From assembly GCF_029167375.1 (NCBI RefSeq), contig NZ_JARFTP010000021.1, positions 1 through 64,000 of the forward strand: 64,000 nucleotides of DNA, read 5' to 3'. Below the pieces are notes generated by a model that was not told the DNA's origin, made no database searches, and saw only the letters and a list, made by a program, of their open reading frames with translations. The stretch's first letter is position 1; the number at the start of each line of letters is the position of its first letter. Position numbers and translations under genes: made by a program. Positions 48,589 to 57,800 of this stretch are shown piece after piece. The stretch is from Tsukamurella sp. 8F. GTDB lineage: Bacteria; Actinomycetota; Actinomycetes; Mycobacteriales; Mycobacteriaceae.

Positions 48589-49479
48589 ATGCGCCCCGCT
48601 TCGCCCGTTTCTGTCCGCACCACGACGGTGCGTCGATTGGTCATCGCTTCGGCCGCCGGGCTGGCCCTCGCCGGCACCGTCGGCGGCGTCACGGAGGCGG
48701 CACCCGCCCGGCCCGCACCAGGCGCACTCGCGGCCGCGGTGGGTCGCGCCGAGGCGGTCGCGCGGAAGGAGGGCGTCGACGCATCGATCACGGTCCTGGA
48801 CCGCACCACCGGCGCGAGCGCCCGCAGCGCCGATGCGGGCAGACAGTACATGACTGCCTCGCTGGTCAAGGTGATGATCGCCGACGACATCCTCACCCGT
48901 CGGGAACAGGGCAGGGTCTTCCTCGGCAGCTCGGACATGGCGTCGCTGAAGCTGATGGTCACGCGCTCCGACGATCTCGCCGCCGACCTGTTCTGGCAGC
49001 GCGGCGGCGGGGAGGCGATCGTCGAGCGCATCGCCGCGCGGTACGGCCTGCGCAACACACGACCGAACGGGCGCTGGGACCTCACGCTCACCACCACACC
49101 CGACCTGGTATCGCTGTACAACCAGATCGTCTCCGGCCGCCGCACGTCGCCCAAGGTGCGCGACTTCCTGGTCGGTGCGATGCGTGGCTTCCAGCCGACC
49201 GGGACCGACGGCGAGAATCAGACGTTCGGCCTGCCCCAGACACTGAGCCGCGAGAAGACGGCGGGGTTCAAACAGGGGTGGATGCCCATGGCCGACGGTA
49301 CGTGGGTGCACAATACGACCGCCATCGTCGGGCCGGGGAACCGCTACATCGTGGCGGTCATGGCCGTGCAGCCCGCGCCGAAGGGCGAGGCGCCGACGGT
49401 CGCCTCCCTGAACCGTGTCACCGACGCGATGTTCCCCACCGGGCGCATCGGGGCGGCGCGGGTCGTGCCGAAACAGTGA
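48589..49479 (+). CDS. Secreted serine hydrolase, beta-lactamase/PBP-like
   Basis: A 296-residue exported protein: signal peptide ending near EAAPA, then a serine hydrolase of the beta-lactamase class A fold. SxxK is S91LVK94 in TASLVKVMIAD, SxD/N is TRSDDLAADLFW, and the KTG box is KQGWMP. This set suits peptidase/esterase-like members that lack strong beta-lactamase activity. A TACTTT -10-like hexamer ends six bases before the ATG, so the mRNA may be leaderless. No neighbour hints at substrate. Confidence 0.78.
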   Translation: MRPASPVSVRTTTVRRLVIASAAGLALAGTVGGVTEAAPARPAPGALAAAVGRAEAVARKEGVDASITVLDRTTGASARSADAGRQYMTASLVKVMIADDILTRREQGRVFLGSSDMASLKLMVTRSDDLAADLFWQRGGGEAIVERIAARYGLRNTRPNGRWDLTLTTTPDLVSLYNQIVSGRRTSPKVRDFLVGAMRGFQPTGTDGENQTFGLPQTLSREKTAGFKQGWMPMADGTWVHNTTAIVGPGNRYIVAVMAVQPAPKGEAPTVASLNRVTDAMFPTGRIGAARVVPKQ

Positions 49480-49481
49480 CC

Positions 49482-50648
49482 TCAGGCACCGTCACGGCCG
49501 CGGCGGCGGCCGAGGTCGCGGAACACCGCGAGTGCTGACGTGCGCTGGAGCCCGGCCACCTGCAGCAGATCGACGATGGCGGAGCGCAACTGCGCGTAGA
49601 TCACGGTCTCCGAGAGCCCCGGTCCGGGTTCGACGGCGGCCACGCGGCGCGCGGCCGAACGCAGCGTGCGCGCGGCATCGGCCTGGTCCGGGTGCTCGCC
49701 GGGATCGGCGAGCACCATCTCCCGTAGTGTGCGGAACGAGCCGCCCAGCTCACGGATCTGTTCGATGACCTCCGGCGAGACCTGTTCGCCGTCCTGATGA
49801 GCGGCCGCCGCCCGACGCGCCATGACGCGCACGTTGCGGACCGCGTTGTCGAGCGGCTCGGCGATAGCGGCCAGGCGTTCCATCCGGGCTCGCGCGCTCC
49901 AGAACACCGGCGAGACCTTCGCGATCTCGACACCGCCGGCGAGGTCGGTGCGCAGCTGGTCCAGATCGGGCTGCGTTGCGCGGGCGGATTCGAGAGCCCA
50001 GTCCAGCCTGCTCCGGTCGTTGTTCTGCAGCCCGTCCGCGACCGCCTGGACCACTCGGCGCAGGGTGTCGAGCACTTTAGCCGCGTCGCGGCGCGGCCGC
50101 CGCACGGGATGGTTGGGGATCAGGGCCGCGACGGTCACGCCGACCAGCCCGCCGATCGCGGCGTCGATCATCCGGTACACCCCGCCCGTGCTCCCGGGCG
50201 GCAGCAGGGTCGCGACCAGCACCGCCGACGAGGCCGCCTGCATCGGCACCAGTGGCCCGCGGTCGACGAGCACCGCCGCCCCCATGGCCAACGCGACGAC
50301 CAGCACGATCTGCCACACACCCGTGCCGATCAGCTGGATCAGCAGGTCTGCGATCCCGATGCCCAGCGTGACGCCGCCCACGAGTTCCAACGAGCGCCGC
50401 AGGCGCTGGTTCAGCGACAGGCCGAGCGAGATGACCGCGGCTATAGGCGCGAAGAACGGGGTGACGTGGCGGATCACGTCGTGAGCGATGTACCAGGCGA
50501 GCCCCGCCGCAAGGGAGCATTGGACTATCGGCAGCAACGACCCGTACAGGCGCCGAGTACGGCTCTGTACTGCCTGGGGCAGCGCGTTGTGGCGCGCCCG
50601 GATCCGGCTACTGGCCGAGTCCGAGTGCGCCCGCAGCCTCGGGATCAC
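49482..50648 (-). CDS. FUSC/aromatic-acid-exporter family membrane protein
   Basis: A 388-residue protein with about six helices in the first half (SLLPIVQCSLAAGLAWYIA; FFAPIAAVISLGLSL; LVGGVTLGIGIADLLIQLI; WQIVLVVALAMGAAVLV; AASSAVLVATLLPPG; AIGGLVGVTVAALIPN) and a cytosolic helical domain with YAQLRSAIVDLLQVAGL. This is the FUSC/ArAE layout of efflux proteins for aromatic acids. The GTG at 50648 overlaps the DUF3151 gene by 41 bases, so the two are co-transcribed. Confidence 0.82.
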   Translation of the reverse strand: MIPRLRAHSDSASSRIRARHNALPQAVQSRTRRLYGSLLPIVQCSLAAGLAWYIAHDVIRHVTPFFAPIAAVISLGLSLNQRLRRSLELVGGVTLGIGIADLLIQLIGTGVWQIVLVVALAMGAAVLVDRGPLVPMQAASSAVLVATLLPPGSTGGVYRMIDAAIGGLVGVTVAALIPNHPVRRPRRDAAKVLDTLRRVVQAVADGLQNNDRSRLDWALESARATQPDLDQLRTDLAGGVEIAKVSPVFWSARARMERLAAIAEPLDNAVRNVRVMARRAAAAHQDGEQVSPEVIEQIRELGGSFRTLREMVLADPGEHPDQADAARTLRSAARRVAAVEPGPGLSETVIYAQLRSAIVDLLQVAGLQRTSALAVFRDLGRRRGRDGA

Positions 50649-51027
50649 AATCGTTCAGAAGGTCCAGGCAGCGGAGGTACTCGTCCTCCTCGCCGATCGA
50701 CTTGGCGGCGCGCGCCAGGGCGGCGACGGCCCGGAGGAAGCCTCGGTTGTTCTCGTGGCTGTAGGGCACCGGGCCGAAGCCCTTCCAGCCCTGTCGGCGC
50801 AGCTGATCCAGTCCCCGGTGATAGCCCGTGCGCGCGTACGCGTATGCGGCAACGCTCTCCCCGTCCTCCAACGCAGCCTCCGCCAGATAGGCCCAGGCCA
50901 GCGACGACGTCGGGAAGTCGGCGGCGACCTCCGCCGCCGGACGCCTGCTCAGCAACTGTTCTTCCGGCTCCTCGTCGATGTCGAGCAGAACCGGCGGTGG
51001 ACCGAGCAGATCTCCGAACGACGTCAT
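50608..51027 (-). CDS. DUF3151 protein
   Basis: A 139-residue acidic soluble protein of the actinobacterial DUF3151 family. Hallmarks: GPPPVLLDIDEEPEEQLL at the start, SSLAWAYLAEAALEDG, and the very conserved YAYARTGYHRGLDQLRRQGWKGFGPVPYSHE. Two tetratricopeptide-like helix pairs are suggested. It matches M. tuberculosis Rv0360c in position (between purA and fba). Function unknown. Confidence 0.88.
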   Translation of the reverse strand: MTSFGDLLGPPPVLLDIDEEPEEQLLSRRPAAEVAADFPTSSLAWAYLAEAALEDGESVAAYAYARTGYHRGLDQLRRQGWKGFGPVPYSHENNRGFLRAVAALARAAKSIGEEDEYLRCLDLLNDCDPEAAGALGLGQ

Positions 51028-51135
51028 GACGCCAGTCTGTCATGGACGTCGCCCGCTACTCTGTCTTTGTCCGCTCCCGGCCGCGCGCCGGGACGATACG
51101 TCGACAACTACGACCGGAGAGGTGGGCGGGACTCG

Positions 51136-53382
51136 ATGTCGCCAGATTCCGACGGGAACCCCTTGGTGCGAGGGCTACGCAGATTGCGCAAGCGATCGGC
51201 GAATGCCCCGGTCTGGAACTCGCTGGACGCAGAGGAACACGTCGAGCCCAAGCCGCCGGTGGGACCGGCCGCCGAGCCGCCCAGCGCGCCGGTCGCGGCG
51301 TCGCCGGAGGAACCGGAGACGGAGAGCGTCGAGGTCGCGGAGCCCGTGGAGGCCTCCGCCGAGCCCGCTGACGCACCCGAGAGCGCCGACGACGTCGCGT
51401 CCGAGGATGACGCCACCGCGTCGGAGGGCGACGGCACCGCCGGAGACACCGACGACGCGGATTCGCACGAGTCGAACTCCAGCCCGACGGCCGCAGTCGC
51501 GGCGGCGGGGGGTGCTACGGCGGTCGCGGGCACCGCAGCGGCAGAGGGGCGGTCCGAGGACACCGAGCCAGAGGGCGACGAGCCAGAGGACGACGACCCT
51601 CAGGCGAGCAGCGAGGACACCGAGTCCACCGAGGACGCCGCCGACGCCGAGAGCGACACCGACACCGCGGGCAAGGCCGACTCCGAGACCGACGTCGACT
51701 CCGACACCGACGGGGACGTCGGCTCCGGGCAGTCCGAGCCCGCGGCCCACGACGAGGAGACCGCGGACGAAGCCTCGTCGCCGAGCGAAGCGGAGACGAA
51801 GACGATCCCGGCATCCGCGGCTGCTACTGCGGCGGCAGACAACGAGCCGGACGAGACCGAAGGCGACGCCGCCGACGAGGAGTCCTCGGACGCGACACCC
51901 GAGGCCGAGGCGGGTGCCGGCGACCAGTCCGCCGAGCCCGTGAGCGACGGCGCCGCATCGCCCAGCGAGGCGGAGACCACGTCGATACCGGTTGCCGGCA
52001 TCGCTGCCGCCGCGGGCGCCGCGGGCGCCGCCACCGCAGCGGGGATCGCAGCAGAGAAGAAGGGCGACTCGGACGGCGCCGACTCCGAAGGCACTGCCGA
52101 GCCGGAGACGGCCGCGGATGACGACGCCGTCGAGCCGACCGAAGTCGAGCCCAAGACACCCGCGGCCGAGCCCCCGCCGGCGGAAGCCACCGATACCGGA
52201 CCCGAGAACACTTCGCCGAGCGAGGCAGAGACGAAGGCGATCCCGGTAGCCGAGGCGGCGAAGGACGGGGCCGCGGAGAAAGACGAGACCGCCGAGAAGC
52301 ACACGGCCCCCGAGGCCGAGACCGAAGAGGTCCAGACCGAAGACGCTGAGACCGAGCAGGGGCAGGACCAGTCGAAGCCCAACCGGTTCTCGGCACCGTC
52401 TGAGGCGAAGACCGTCACGATCAGCAAGTCGGACCTCCCTGCGCAGGACGCGCCGGAGGAGCCCTCGCCCGATAAGGCCGCACCCGAGGGCGGCGAGGGA
52501 AGCACGGACGGCAAGAACGGTAGGGCGGGCACCGCAGCCGGGGCCGCAGGTGCGGCCGCACTCGCGGGGGTCGCGGCGGCCGGCGCGCTGGGCAAGGACT
52601 CGACGAAGAAGACGGACGAAGCCGACCGGGCCGACGAGACCGGCGCGGCCAAGGCCGACACCGAGGCACCCGAGGCTCCCGAGGCTCCCGAGGCTCCCGA
52701 AGCGCACGAAACAGCTGAGGCCGAGGCACCGTCGGCGGGCGGCGCCGGCACGGACGCGGAGCCCGCCACCGGCCCGCTGCGCACGGTGGGCCCGGTCGCC
52801 AAGGCACCGCCTGCACCGTCGGATGCGGGCACGCCTGCGACGGATACTCCCCCACCCGCACCGCAACGGGCGCCCGGACCGGTGCACTTCCCCCCGGCCG
52901 CACCGGCTCCGGAGAAGCGCGGTCCGTCGCAGCGGACACTGTGGATCATCGCGGCGGCGGCGATCGTGCTCGTGCTGGTCGTGATCGGTTTGATCTTCGT
53001 GAACCGGAGCAGCGGATCGAACGACCCACGCCAGGGCGTCGCGCAGGCGACCTCGTCGTTCGTGAATGCACTCGACCGCGGCGATCTCAAAGCGCTCCAG
53101 ACCCAGACGTGCGGCGAGCTCGAGAGTTACTACCACAACATGTCGGACGACCAGTGGGACAAGGTGTTCGCCGACGCGAAGGGCCGTGGGCTCGTCCCGC
53201 AGATCGACGGCTTCCAGGCGATCCGTGTGGACGGGGACCGCGCCGAAGCCCAGGCGATGGTCCACTACCCGGGCCAGGAGCAGCAGAAGGTGCAGCGGAC
53301 GTTCTCTCTGCAGAAGGGTGACGACGGCGGCTGGAAGGTGTGCTCACCCGGCCAGAAGCCGGCTGGCCCAGGCACGCGATGA
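51136..53382 (+). CDS. Acidic repeat-bearing membrane protein with external NTF2-like domain
   Basis: A 748-residue protein. A basic N-terminus (RGLRRLRKR) precedes about 560 residues of Glu/Asp/Ala/Pro/Thr disordered sequence with four copies of a short motif SPSEAET(K/T)xIP (215-225, 275-285, 360-370, variant APSEAKTVTIS at 420-430) and three Ala/Gly-rich hydrophobic patches. A transmembrane helix spans about 602-622, then an external domain (AQATSSFVNALDRGDLKALQTQTC ... GWKVCS) of DUF4878/NTF2 type. It matches the Rv0361 position. ATG at 51136; longer upstream frame is antisense to DUF3151. Confidence 0.8.
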   Translation: MSPDSDGNPLVRGLRRLRKRSANAPVWNSLDAEEHVEPKPPVGPAAEPPSAPVAASPEEPETESVEVAEPVEASAEPADAPESADDVASEDDATASEGDGTAGDTDDADSHESNSSPTAAVAAAGGATAVAGTAAAEGRSEDTEPEGDEPEDDDPQASSEDTESTEDAADAESDTDTAGKADSETDVDSDTDGDVGSGQSEPAAHDEETADEASSPSEAETKTIPASAAATAAADNEPDETEGDAADEESSDATPEAEAGAGDQSAEPVSDGAASPSEAETTSIPVAGIAAAAGAAGAATAAGIAAEKKGDSDGADSEGTAEPETAADDDAVEPTEVEPKTPAAEPPPAEATDTGPENTSPSEAETKAIPVAEAAKDGAAEKDETAEKHTAPEAETEEVQTEDAETEQGQDQSKPNRFSAPSEAKTVTISKSDLPAQDAPEEPSPDKAAPEGGEGSTDGKNGRAGTAAGAAGAAALAGVAAAGALGKDSTKKTDEADRADETGAAKADTEAPEAPEAPEAPEAHETAEAEAPSAGGAGTDAEPATGPLRTVGPVAKAPPAPSDAGTPATDTPPPAPQRAPGPVHFPPAAPAPEKRGPSQRTLWIIAAAAIVLVLVVIGLIFVNRSSGSNDPRQGVAQATSSFVNALDRGDLKALQTQTCGELESYYHNMSDDQWDKVFADAKGRGLVPQIDGFQAIRVDGDRAEAQAMVHYPGQEQQKVQRTFSLQKGDDGGWKVCSPGQKPAGPGTR

Positions 53383-53846
53383 GCGACCGCAGACCCGATC
53401 CCGGCCACGCCCGGATGCGCCGCGGAGCGGCCGCGCCGCATCCGGAAGTCGCTTCGCCGCAACGGGATCCGTCTGCATCCTCAACGATCGGGCCGGCACC
53501 CGCGGCCCAGCGGCGGCACACTCCCCCATCACCGCCCGCGCTGGCGTATTCCGCGGTCCCGCAGCCGCCGGTCCGGCCACTGTTCCCGAAACCGCCTGCC
53601 CCGCAGCCGCCGCAACCCGCCCGCCGACCACAGGCACAGCGGCCGCCGACCGTGCAGCCGCGCCCCGCGGGCGATCCTTACGGCCGGGAGCCGGGCCCTC
53701 GCAGCCAGCTTCCGCCTCGCGCCGTCGCGAGCGCGCCGCCGGCGGTGCACCACCAGAGACCGCACCTCACCACCATGGAGTGGGTGGCGGCCGCGGTCAT
53801 CGCGGCACTCGTGCTCGCGGTGATCGTCGGGCTCGCGATGCGCTGA
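53379..53846 (+). CDS. Proline-rich tail-anchored membrane protein
   Basis: A 155-residue hypothetical overlapping the previous stop by four bases (ATGA). Residues 1-125 are Pro/Arg/Gln-rich and likely disordered (PQPPVRPLFPKPPAPQPPQP); the last 25 form a single hydrophobic helix (MEWVAAAVIAALVLAVIVGLAM). It is thus probably tail-anchored with the Pro-rich part in the cytosol. No family recognised; coupling suggests it works with the large acidic protein upstream. Confidence 0.65.
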   Translation: MSDRRPDPGHARMRRGAAAPHPEVASPQRDPSASSTIGPAPAAQRRHTPPSPPALAYSAVPQPPVRPLFPKPPAPQPPQPARRPQAQRPPTVQPRPAGDPYGREPGPRSQLPPRAVASAPPAVHHQRPHLTTMEWVAAAVIAALVLAVIVGLAMR

Positions 53847-53870
53847 CCGGCATCCGCCCCTCGGGGACCG

Positions 53871-53919
53871 CCGGAGTACGTGGGGACCGCTCCATCGGCA
53901 TCTGCCCCACGTACTCCGG
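53871..53919. terminator. Convergent terminator between the Pro-rich gene and fba
   Basis: A perfect 15-bp inverted repeat (53871-53885 with 53905-53919) encloses a 19-base loop, between two converging genes. No T-run. Confidence 0.65.
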
Positions 53920-53927
53920 AGATGGAT

Positions 53928-54953
53928 CTAGGCCGAGACCGACCGCCCCGCCGACTCGAGGTCGTTGCACGCCTCGACTACGCGCTCACTCATCGACTGC
54001 TCCGCCTTCTTCAGGTACGAGCGGGGGTCGTAGACCTTCTTGTTACCGACCTCGCCATCGATCTTCAGGACCCCGTCGTAGTCGGCGAACATGTGACCGG
54101 CGATGGGCCGGGTGAACGCGTACTGCGTGTCGGTATCGACGTTCATCTTGACGACGCCGTAGCTGAGGGATTCCTCGATCTCGCTCTTGAGCGAGCCCGA
54201 ACCACCGTGGAACACGAAATCGAAGGGCTTGCTGCCCTCGGCCAGGCCCAGCTTCTCCGAGGCGACCACCTGGCCGTCGCGCAGCACGGACGGGCGCAGC
54301 TTGACGTTGCCCGGCTTGTACACGCCGTGGACGTTGCCGAACGTCGCCGCGAGCAGATAGCCCTCCGCGCCGAGCGCGTCGACGGTGCGAGCGAAGTCGT
54401 CGTCGGAGGTGAACAGCTTGTCGTTGATCTCGTTCTCGACGCCGTCCTCCTCACCGCCGACCACGCCGATCTCGATCTCGAGGATGATGTTCGCGGCCTT
54501 GGCCTTGGCGAGCAGTTCCTGCGCGATCTCCAGGTTCTCCGCCAGCGGCACCGCGCTGCCGTCCCACATGTGGGACTGGAACAGCGGGTCCCTGCCTGCC
54601 TCGACCCGCTCCTGCGAGATCGCGAGCAGCGGCCGGACGTAGGCGTCCAGCTTGTCCTTGGGGCAGTGGTCGGTGTGCAGGGCGACGGTCACGTCGTACT
54701 TCGCCGCGACCACGTGCGCGAACTCGGCGAGTGCGACCGCACCGGTGACCATGTCTTTCACGCCCAGGCCTGAGCCGAATTCCGCGCCGCCCGTGGAGAA
54801 CTGGATGATGCCGTCGCTGCCCGCCTCCGCGAAGCCCTTGATCGCGGCGTTGATCGTCTCGCTCGACGTGCAGTTGATGGCGGGGAATGCGAAGCCGTGG
54901 GTCTTGGCGCGGCTCAGCATCTCCCGGTAGGCCTCGGGTGTTGCGATAGGCAT
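53928..54953 (-). CDS. fba: Class II fructose-bisphosphate aldolase
   Basis: Reversibly splits fructose 1,6-bisphosphate in glycolysis and gluconeogenesis, zinc-dependent. The 341-residue protein begins MPIATPEAYREML with AGGAGG upstream at 54953. Zinc and catalytic segments: VALHTDHCPKDKLD (catalytic Asp and zinc His), EIEIGVVGGEEDG, ATFGNVHGVYKPG and FVFHGGSGSLKSEI, then KMNVDTDTQYAF. Complete; the longer frame to 54989 has no family support. Confidence 0.95.
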   Translation of the reverse strand: MPIATPEAYREMLSRAKTHGFAFPAINCTSSETINAAIKGFAEAGSDGIIQFSTGGAEFGSGLGVKDMVTGAVALAEFAHVVAAKYDVTVALHTDHCPKDKLDAYVRPLLAISQERVEAGRDPLFQSHMWDGSAVPLAENLEIAQELLAKAKAANIILEIEIGVVGGEEDGVENEINDKLFTSDDDFARTVDALGAEGYLLAATFGNVHGVYKPGNVKLRPSVLRDGQVVASEKLGLAEGSKPFDFVFHGGSGSLKSEIEESLSYGVVKMNVDTDTQYAFTRPIAGHMFADYDGVLKIDGEVGNKKVYDPRSYLKKAEQSMSERVVEACNDLESAGRSVSA

Positions 54954-55106
54954 TCGGTCCTCCTGGATCGGATTGCGGTTCCGCAGCAAAGTATGTCAAT
55001 CCGCCGAGGTGCGCACCACGAACGGGGTTCCGCGACCCGATTCGCACACCGACCCGAACGAGGCGCCGATACCGGCCGACGCCCGACGTTTGCGACACTG
55101 ATCCCT

Positions 55107-56978
55107 ATGGAGGTCGCCGCCTGGATCGTGGTGCTGGTGTCGGTGGTGCTGGTGGTGAGCGCGCTGTCGGACCGGGTCGGTATCGCGGCGCCCCTACCGC
55201 TCACCGTCGTCGGCATCGTCGCCTCGTTCGTCCCGCACATCCCGGACGTCCCGCTCGATCCCGACGTGGTCCTATTGGGCCTGCTGCCGCCGCTGCTGTA
55301 TGCGACCGCGTTCCGCGCATCGCTCGTCGACTTCAAGGCCAACCTGCGGCCGATCGGGCTGCTATCGGTGGGGCTGGTGCTGTTCTCGGCAGCCGCCGTG
55401 GGCGTCGTGACGAGCGCTCTGCTGCACATCCCGTTCGCCGCCGGTCTCGCACTCGGCGCCGTCGTCGGCCCACCCGACGCAGTCGCTGCGACCGCCGTGG
55501 GCCGCCGGATCGGTCTCCCCCGCCGTGTCACGACGCTGTTGGAGGGCGAGTCCCTGTTCAACGACGCCACGTCGATCGTGCTGCTGCGTACCGCGATCGC
55601 GGCGATCTCGGGGGCCGTCGGCGTGTGGCAGGTGGCGGGCTCGTTCGCGCTGAGCGCCCTGGGCGGTATCGCCATCGGCGTGCTCGCCGCCACGCTGCTG
55701 CGCTTCGTCAGCCGCCGGGTGACCGACCCCAGCGTCAGCACTGGGCTGTCGCTGGTCAGCCCTTGGATCGCATATCTGCCGGCGGAGCACATCCACGCCT
55801 CGGGCGTCGTCGCCGTCGTCATCACGGGCCTGCTCGTCGGCTTCAAGGCGCCGGTCGACCAGACCGCGCTGGGCCGCATGGCGTCGCGGATCAACTGGAA
55901 CACCATCCAGTTCCTGTTGGAGAACGCGGTGTTCCTGCTGATCGGCTTGCAGATGCGGCGGCTCATCGAGGACGCCGGCCGCTCGTCGCTGGGATGGGGC
56001 ACGATCCTGTTGACGTGCGGCGCGGTGTTGGCGACGACGATGATCGCGCGGATCGTATGGTGCGCACCGTCGGCGTTGGTGTCGATCCGCGTCGATGACA
56101 CGACGGGGCGCCTGTCCGCCCGCGAATTCGCCGTGCTCGCGTGGGCCGGCATGCGCGGCGTCGTGACGCTCGCGATCGCGTTCATCCTCCCCGAGAGCGT
56201 GCCCCACCGGGAGGTGCTCGTGCTCGCGGCGATGACGGTGGTGGCGGGCAGCCTGCTGGTGCAGGGCTCGACACTGCCGGCGCTCGCCCGGCTGCTGAAG
56301 CTGCGCGGTCCGAATGCGCGCACCGATGCACTGCAGCAGGCCGTCGTCATGCGCTCGGCCGTCGCAGCGGGACTCGATGCGCTCGACCAGATGGAGAAGA
56401 GCCCGGAGTGCACCATCGATCCGACGGTGCTCGACGGCCTCCGGGAACGCGCGCAGGCACGCGAGAGGTGGAACTGGGAGCGGCTCGGGGCCGAGTCGAA
56501 GGACACCCCCGTGGCACAGCTCCGCCGTGCCCGGCTGCAGATGCTCCAGGCCGAACGCGCCGAGGTGCTACGCCTGCGCAACACCGGCCAGGGCGACCAC
56601 GAGGTGCTGCAGCAGGTGCTGTTCAGTCTCGACGTCGAGGAGGCCACGTTGATGAACGCGCAGACGCGCAGCGAACGCGTGGCGGTCGCCGAGCTACTCA
56701 CACCCCCGCGAGTGTCCAACGAGTGCGATCACCTGCGGGTGACCGACGAGTTCTCCGACCCCGCGCCGCTGTCGCAGACCTGCGAGGAGTGCGTCGCCGA
56801 AGGCCTCGACCCGGTTGCGCTGCGACTGTGCCTGAGCTGCGGACACGTGGGATGCTGCGATTCTTCGCAAGGGAAGCACGCGACCGCGCATTACGTCGAG
56901 ACCAACCACGCGGTGATCCGCAGTATCCAGCCCGGGGAGTCGTGGCGATGGTGCTACATCGACGAGGTTCTCAAGTAG
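55107..56978 (+). CDS. Na+/H+ antiporter fused to a UBP-type zinc finger
   Basis: A 623-residue CPA1-type exchanger. About 12 helices with the ion-site motif GPPDAVAATAVGRR and EGESLFNDATSIVL, and the late AWAGMRGVVTLAIAF. After a cytosolic helical region, residues about 540-620 form a UBP zinc finger: CDHLRV, TCEECV, CLSCGHVGCCD, KHATAHYVETNHAV. In eukaryotes this finger binds the ubiquitin C-terminus; in actinobacteria, which may carry Pup, its partner is unknown. Similar fusions are annotated in mycobacteria. ATG at 55107. Confidence 0.88.
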   Translation: MEVAAWIVVLVSVVLVVSALSDRVGIAAPLPLTVVGIVASFVPHIPDVPLDPDVVLLGLLPPLLYATAFRASLVDFKANLRPIGLLSVGLVLFSAAAVGVVTSALLHIPFAAGLALGAVVGPPDAVAATAVGRRIGLPRRVTTLLEGESLFNDATSIVLLRTAIAAISGAVGVWQVAGSFALSALGGIAIGVLAATLLRFVSRRVTDPSVSTGLSLVSPWIAYLPAEHIHASGVVAVVITGLLVGFKAPVDQTALGRMASRINWNTIQFLLENAVFLLIGLQMRRLIEDAGRSSLGWGTILLTCGAVLATTMIARIVWCAPSALVSIRVDDTTGRLSAREFAVLAWAGMRGVVTLAIAFILPESVPHREVLVLAAMTVVAGSLLVQGSTLPALARLLKLRGPNARTDALQQAVVMRSAVAAGLDALDQMEKSPECTIDPTVLDGLRERAQARERWNWERLGAESKDTPVAQLRRARLQMLQAERAEVLRLRNTGQGDHEVLQQVLFSLDVEEATLMNAQTRSERVAVAELLTPPRVSNECDHLRVTDEFSDPAPLSQTCEECVAEGLDPVALRLCLSCGHVGCCDSSQGKHATAHYVETNHAVIRSIQPGESWRWCYIDEVLK

Positions 56979-57040
56979 CGTTCCGGACGAATCGGACCTG
57001 CGCACTCAGGTCGAACTCAGACTCACCCCGGTAGTCTTAC

Positions 57041-57793
57041 GTGGTGTTCGCAGCCCAGGTACATGACCTAGCCATCCACGCCTCGACGACTCTCGCATCG
57101 TCGCCGAGCGTGCAGCAGGCCTCCGCCCTCGGTGGGCTCCTGGACCCCGTCACAGTGCTCAACAAGTTCGGCGCATGGGTCCTCGCCGGCCTGCTGTTGG
57201 TGGTGTTCGTCGAGTCCGGCGTCCTGTTCCCGATCCTGCCCGGCGACTCTCTGCTCTTCACGGCCGGCCTGGTCTTCTCCGCCGGCGCCGCGTCGGACAT
57301 CGGCTACACCGGCGCGCACAACTCGTGGCTGCTCCCCGCGACGCTGATCCTCGTGCCGATAGCCGCGATCCTGGGCGCGCAGGTCGGATACCTCGTGGGA
57401 CGGTTCGGCGGCTCCAAACTGTTCACGCCCGAGGCCCGGATCCTCAAGAAGAAGTACCTCGACGAGTCGCACGCGTTCTTCGAGAAGTACGGCCCGGTCA
57501 CGATCTGTCTCGCACGCTTCGTCCCGATCGTCCGGACGTTCGCCCCGCTCGTCGCGGGTGCGGCCAGGATGAGGTACGCGACCTTCACGCTGTGGAACGT
57601 CATCGGATCGATCGCGTGGGGTGTCGGCGTCACTGTCCTCGGAGTGTTCCTCGGCAAGATCAAGTTCGTCCGAGACAATATCGATGCGATCTTCATCATC
57701 ATCGTTCTCGTCTCCGTCGTCCCCATCGCCTGGGAGGCTCTCAAGCGCGTCCGCAACTCGCGGCGCGTGGGTACCGACACGCCCCAGGGATAG
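57041..57793 (+). CDS. DedA-family membrane protein 1
   Basis: A 250-residue DedA/VTT protein: VLAGLLLVVFVESGVLFPILPGDSLLFTAGLV is the family core with the re-entrant FPILPGD segment, followed by GYLVGRFGGSKLF and LARFVPIVRTFAPLVAGAARMRY. DedA proteins flip lipids such as undecaprenyl phosphate or phosphatidylethanolamine and support the proton gradient. GTG at 57041 (or 57044). Position after fba matches M. tuberculosis Rv0364. It is followed by a second DedA gene after 7 bases. Confidence 0.88.
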   Translation: MVFAAQVHDLAIHASTTLASSPSVQQASALGGLLDPVTVLNKFGAWVLAGLLLVVFVESGVLFPILPGDSLLFTAGLVFSAGAASDIGYTGAHNSWLLPATLILVPIAAILGAQVGYLVGRFGGSKLFTPEARILKKKYLDESHAFFEKYGPVTICLARFVPIVRTFAPLVAGAARMRYATFTLWNVIGSIAWGVGVTVLGVFLGKIKFVRDNIDAIFIIIVLVSVVPIAWEALKRVRNSRRVGTDTPQG

Positions 57794-57800
57794 CCCTGAC

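Noticed and set aside
48589-49479. Calling the hydrolase a class A beta-lactamase
   Set aside because: SxxK is present but the SDN box is SDD and KTG is KQG, and no clear omega-loop ExxLN was seen, so resistance to beta-lactams is not supported.
51175-53265. 696-codon minus-strand frame
   Set aside because: Antisense to the acidic repeat protein; it is a mirror of Glu/Ala-rich codons and lacks a plausible start context.
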